Below, piece by piece: positions 62,010-64,000 of a stretch of DNA of 64,000 bases. The position numbers and the translations under genes are program-made. Positions within the stretch are counted from its first letter, which is position 1, and each line of letters opens with the position of its first letter. The notes beneath the pieces are model-generated. The model was not told the origin of the DNA, ran no database searches, and saw only the letters and a list, made by a program, of their open reading frames with translations. Origin of the DNA: JAFRXK01 sp045603305 (GTDB lineage: Bacteria; Bacillota; Clostridia; Lachnospirales; Lachnospiraceae); the NCBI GenBank assembly GCA_045603305.1, contig JAZULV010000140.1, positions 1 through 64,000 of the forward strand. Direction: 5' to 3'.

Positions 62010-62489
62010 TCAAATCGTTAAATCACTTTGAAGCTGCAACTCTGCTGCCTTCTTTACTAAATGAGAAAGAAGTGCAGCCGCAATTGCAAGCGTAATTGCA
62101 AAAGCAATAGTCAGCACAGAAAACAACAGCACACTCGGATGATTCATATTCATCAGCAGCAAAATAATATTACCGGCAAAAAACCAAATTGAATCTATCA
62201 CAGTTAGTGAAGCAATACGACTTAAATTTTTCGCATTAATTTCTGAAAAAGAATTATCCTTTTCGATATTCACTGCAATAGACCATACAAAGCCCAAAAC
62301 CACATAACAAGGTATTGCCGTAGACCATATAAAAAACAGCCAAGGCCAAAACCAGTAAGAAAACTCAGGGTATGAATAAATAATACTATCGCCTATCACA
62401 GGAAATACAAACAAATAAATTATCAATCCACACAATCCTAATAATACTATTATAAACTTAAGCCAGTTTGATAATTTTTTTTGAGTCAT
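62010..62489 (-). CDS. DUF2975 domain membrane protein
   Basis: A protein of 159 residues with four hydrophobic helices (about 10-32, 48-70, 95-120 and 125-148), the DUF2975 plan. Between helices 2 and 3 is DNSFSEINAKNLSRIASLTVID, the family signature (F...N...L). It pairs with the small XRE gene downstream, as in many Firmicutes; the pair's function is unknown. GGAGG 7 bases upstream fixes ATG 62489. Confidence 0.87.
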   Translation of the reverse strand: MTQKKLSNWLKFIIVLLGLCGLIIYLFVFPVIGDSIIYSYPEFSYWFWPWLFFIWSTAIPCYVVLGFVWSIAVNIEKDNSFSEINAKNLSRIASLTVIDSIWFFAGNIILLLMNMNHPSVLLFSVLTIAFAITLAIAAALLSHLVKKAAELQLQSDLTI

Positions 62490-62531
62490 ACAATTACCTC
62501 CATTTGTTAAATTCAGCAATAACTTATATGT

Positions 62532-62585
62532 ATTATATCACTCCATTTCACATATTGCAATAATATTTTATCGAATTGCGATAAA
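62532..62585 (-). promoter_or_regulatory. Promoter and TTTATCG-N5-CGATAAA dyad of the DUF2975 operon
   Basis: On the minus strand TTGCAA (62560-62555), a 17-base spacer and TATAAT (62537-62532). Just upstream of -35 lies the perfect dyad TTTATCG (62567-62573), AATTG, CGATAAA (62579-62585). Its core matches the dyad in the PadR promoter at 41680-41694 in 14 of 15 bases. Confidence 0.75.
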
Positions 62586-62645
62586 TTATTATTGTGCTGC
62601 ATTTTAAGCAATAACTAAATTGTCCAATAAACCATCTAAAACATA

Positions 62646-62680
62646 CAAAAAGGCATTCTCACCATAAAGCGAAAATGCCC
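62646..62680 (-). terminator. Terminator after the DUF1934 gene
   Basis: On the minus strand GGCATTTTCGC and GAGAATGCC form a hairpin followed by TTTTT (62651-62647). Confidence 0.75.
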
Positions 62681-62728
62681 ATATCTTTAGATACATCCAT
62701 ATTTATATAATACTAAATTTTACTGCAC

Positions 62729-63160
62729 TTACTGTCTTGCAAGTTCTTTTATATCTATCTCCATAAGATACTCTGCTACTGTCTGATAATCAAACTGTAT
62801 CGCATACTTAATCATAATAGATATCGAAGTGTCCTTACTTCTGTCAATGTCCACCTCTTTAGTGCAGAAGGTCATCTTCATGCTTCCAACCGGTGTCATA
62901 TAATATGACTCCCAATTTACTCCCGCCTTAAAGACAATGTTCACATTACTCTCGCCATGGCGTATAAGCTCCACCTCGTCCTCAGACAACTTCAGTGTAT
63001 TCTTGGTCACCTGCAGACTGTCATCAGATACTTCTTCGTATAATATATATTCTTTATTATTCTTCTCATAATAACTTCCGGTGGTGATAAGCTCTGTAAC
63101 ATCCTTATCATCATCCAGATACTGAGTACCCTTTACATTTATCAATACATTCTTCTGCAT
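62729..63160 (-). CDS. DUF1934 domain protein (YwiB-like)
   Basis: A protein of 143 residues with a lipocalin-like beta-barrel pattern: VLINVKGTQYL, ELITTGSYYEKNNKEYILYEE, ELIRHGESNVNIVFKAG, TPVGSMKMTFCTKEV and the final AEYLMEIDIKEL. This matches DUF1934 (B. subtilis YwiB), often found near arginyl-tRNA synthetase or cell wall genes; function unknown. GAGGAG 4-5 bases upstream fixes ATG 63160 rather than 63172. It lies 65 bp downstream of ddl and may share its message. Confidence 0.85.
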   Translation of the reverse strand: MQKNVLINVKGTQYLDDDKDVTELITTGSYYEKNNKEYILYEEVSDDSLQVTKNTLKLSEDEVELIRHGESNVNIVFKAGVNWESYYMTPVGSMKMTFCTKEVDIDRSKDTSISIMIKYAIQFDYQTVAEYLMEIDIKELARQ

Positions 63161-63225
63161 AAAACTCCTCATTCTTCACAAGTACATTTGGTTTGTGAAA
63201 CTAAGCTGATGAGCTCTGCTTCACA

Positions 63226-64000
63226 CTATGCTCTTCTTGTAAATGCCATCTGTATAAGCTTTTCAACCAGCTGTGATTTTGATATGCCCCTGTTCTCCCA
63301 AAGCACCGGATACATACTTATAGAAGTAAAGCCCGGAAGAGTATTTATCTCATTAAATACAACCTCATTGTCCTTTGTAACAAAAAAATCAACTCTTGAC
63401 AATCCGAATCCATCAACAGCCCTGAATATATTCACCGCACTCTTACGAATCTCTTCTACCGTGTCCGCAGGCAAATCCGGGTCAACTACAGTCTGGGATG
63501 CCGCATTAATGTACTTCGCATCATAATCATAAAATGCACAATCAGATGCAGCAAGTATCTCTCCCACTCCTGAAGCTCTCACATCACTGCCACCAAGAAC
63601 TGCACACTCGATTTCCCTGCCTATGATTGTCTCTTCTACCAACACCTTATTATCATGGTTAAAAGCCTCTAAAAGTCCTGCCACAAGACCTTCTCTGTCC
63701 TCTGCCTTGGACACACCCTTAGATGAGCCGGCATTACAAGGCTTAACAAATACCGGATAAGCAAGCTTGCTCTCGATACACTCTGTTACAGACTCCATGT
63801 TGTTAAGCTCAGCAGCACGAACCAGCACATACTCCGCCTGACGAACACCTAATGTATCAACTATAATCTTTGTATATCCCTTATCCATAGATACTGCTGA
63901 AGCTAAAACTCCGCAGCCCACATAAGGAATACCTGCTAACTCAAATACACCCTGAATAGTTCCATCTTCGCCGTAAAGGCCATGAAGAACCGGGAAGATA
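63226..64000 (-). CDS. ddl: D-alanine--D-alanine ligase, partial (N-terminus beyond the window)
   Basis: The last 257 residues of an ATP-grasp ligase that joins two D-alanines for peptidoglycan. The window begins inside FPVLHGLYGEDGTIQG, then GIPYVGCGVLASAVSMDK, the ATP-grasp lid FVKPCNAGSSKGVSK, EIECAVLGGSD, the Mg-binding region and FNEINTLPGFTSISMYP near the end. In most Ddl the first motif is LHGPxGEDG; here Pro is Leu. The frame stays open to base 64000, so the gene continues to the right. Whether D-Ala or another residue is added at position two cannot be decided here. Confidence 0.95.
   Translation of the reverse strand, partial: IFPVLHGLYGEDGTIQGVFELAGIPYVGCGVLASAVSMDKGYTKIIVDTLGVRQAEYVLVRAAELNNMESVTECIESKLAYPVFVKPCNAGSSKGVSKAEDREGLVAGLLEAFNHDNKVLVEETIIGREIECAVLGGSDVRASGVGEILAASDCAFYDYDAKYINAASQTVVDPDLPADTVEEIRKSAVNIFRAVDGFGLSRVDFFVTKDNEVVFNEINTLPGFTSISMYPVLWENRGISKSQLVEKLIQMAFTRRA

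Noticed and set aside
1..64000. tRNA, rRNA, CRISPR, prophage or transposase genes
   Set aside because: None could be recognised in any gap or frame; the only mobile-looking items are small palindromic elements and toxin-antitoxin modules.

Overview
The window looks like a chromosomal segment of a low-GC, spore-forming member of the Clostridia, most likely Lachnospiraceae. The pointers are AT-rich intergenic DNA, strong AGGAGG ribosome binding sites, AddAB instead of RecBCD, spoVAD and spoVAE, a cobalamin-dependent methionine synthase whose activation domain is a separate gene, a permuted family 3 beta-glucosidase, and several PadR/DUF2812 or DUF2975/XRE type regulatory pairs. I do not assign a genus. 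The left end begins in non-coding DNA and the right end cuts a ddl gene.

Layout. 0-4 kb: a GT2 / GtrA / YfhO operon that makes a complete lipid-linked sugar transfer module. 4.3-5.7 kb: argH. 5.9-9.1 kb: an accessory island with a membrane-anchored XRE regulator, a frameshifted XRE regulator with its own palindrome-containing promoter, a protein with an Imm44-like C-terminus and another frameshifted small gene. 9-13.6 kb: a YigZ/IMPACT protein, a class A PBP and a zinc-ribbon protein. 13.8-19.1 kb: spoVAE, a second GtrA protein and the metF - activation domain - metH operon. 19.2-22.5 kb: a ParE-type toxin-antitoxin pair, an ABC ATPase remnant, another XRE/membrane regulator and spoVAD. 22.6-25.6 kb: an adenylate-forming acyl-CoA ligase, a thioesterase fragment and a 2-hydroxyacid dehydrogenase. 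25.6-26.0 kb: a compact type I toxin-antitoxin locus. 26-29.7 kb: a permuted GH3 beta-glucosidase divergent from an AraC regulator. 29.7-41.7 kb: a NatAB-like ABC exporter, an iron alcohol dehydrogenase, a NarL-type two-component system, an AlbA-domain ATP-binding protein with a 27-bp coding repeat, a three-gene ABC-2 exporter and a PadR/DUF2812 pair. 41.9-49.2 kb: addBA. 49.5-52.7 kb: an FMN-binding-like protein, an AlkD-like protein, an AEC transporter and rsuA. 52.7-60.4 kb: rpoBC as a stand-alone pair. 60.6-64 kb: a small membrane protein, a DUF2975/XRE/lipoprotein operon, DUF1934 and ddl.

The most interesting items are small and lie between the large genes: (1) an unreported type I toxin-antitoxin locus at 25.67-26.0 kb with a 27-residue holin-like toxin, a hairpin over its Shine-Dalgarno, and an antisense RNA gene with its own promoter and terminator; (2) sigma-G-like promoters in front of two spoVA genes that lie 7 kb apart, one of them built into a perfect 11-bp dyad that also holds the start codon; (3) a shared TATCG-N5-CGATA operator in two otherwise unrelated regulatory loci; (4) an operator-like dyad across the -10 box of a PBP gene; (5) the decaying immunity-like island at 6.8-9.1 kb. 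All names come from reading motifs by eye; no database search was run.
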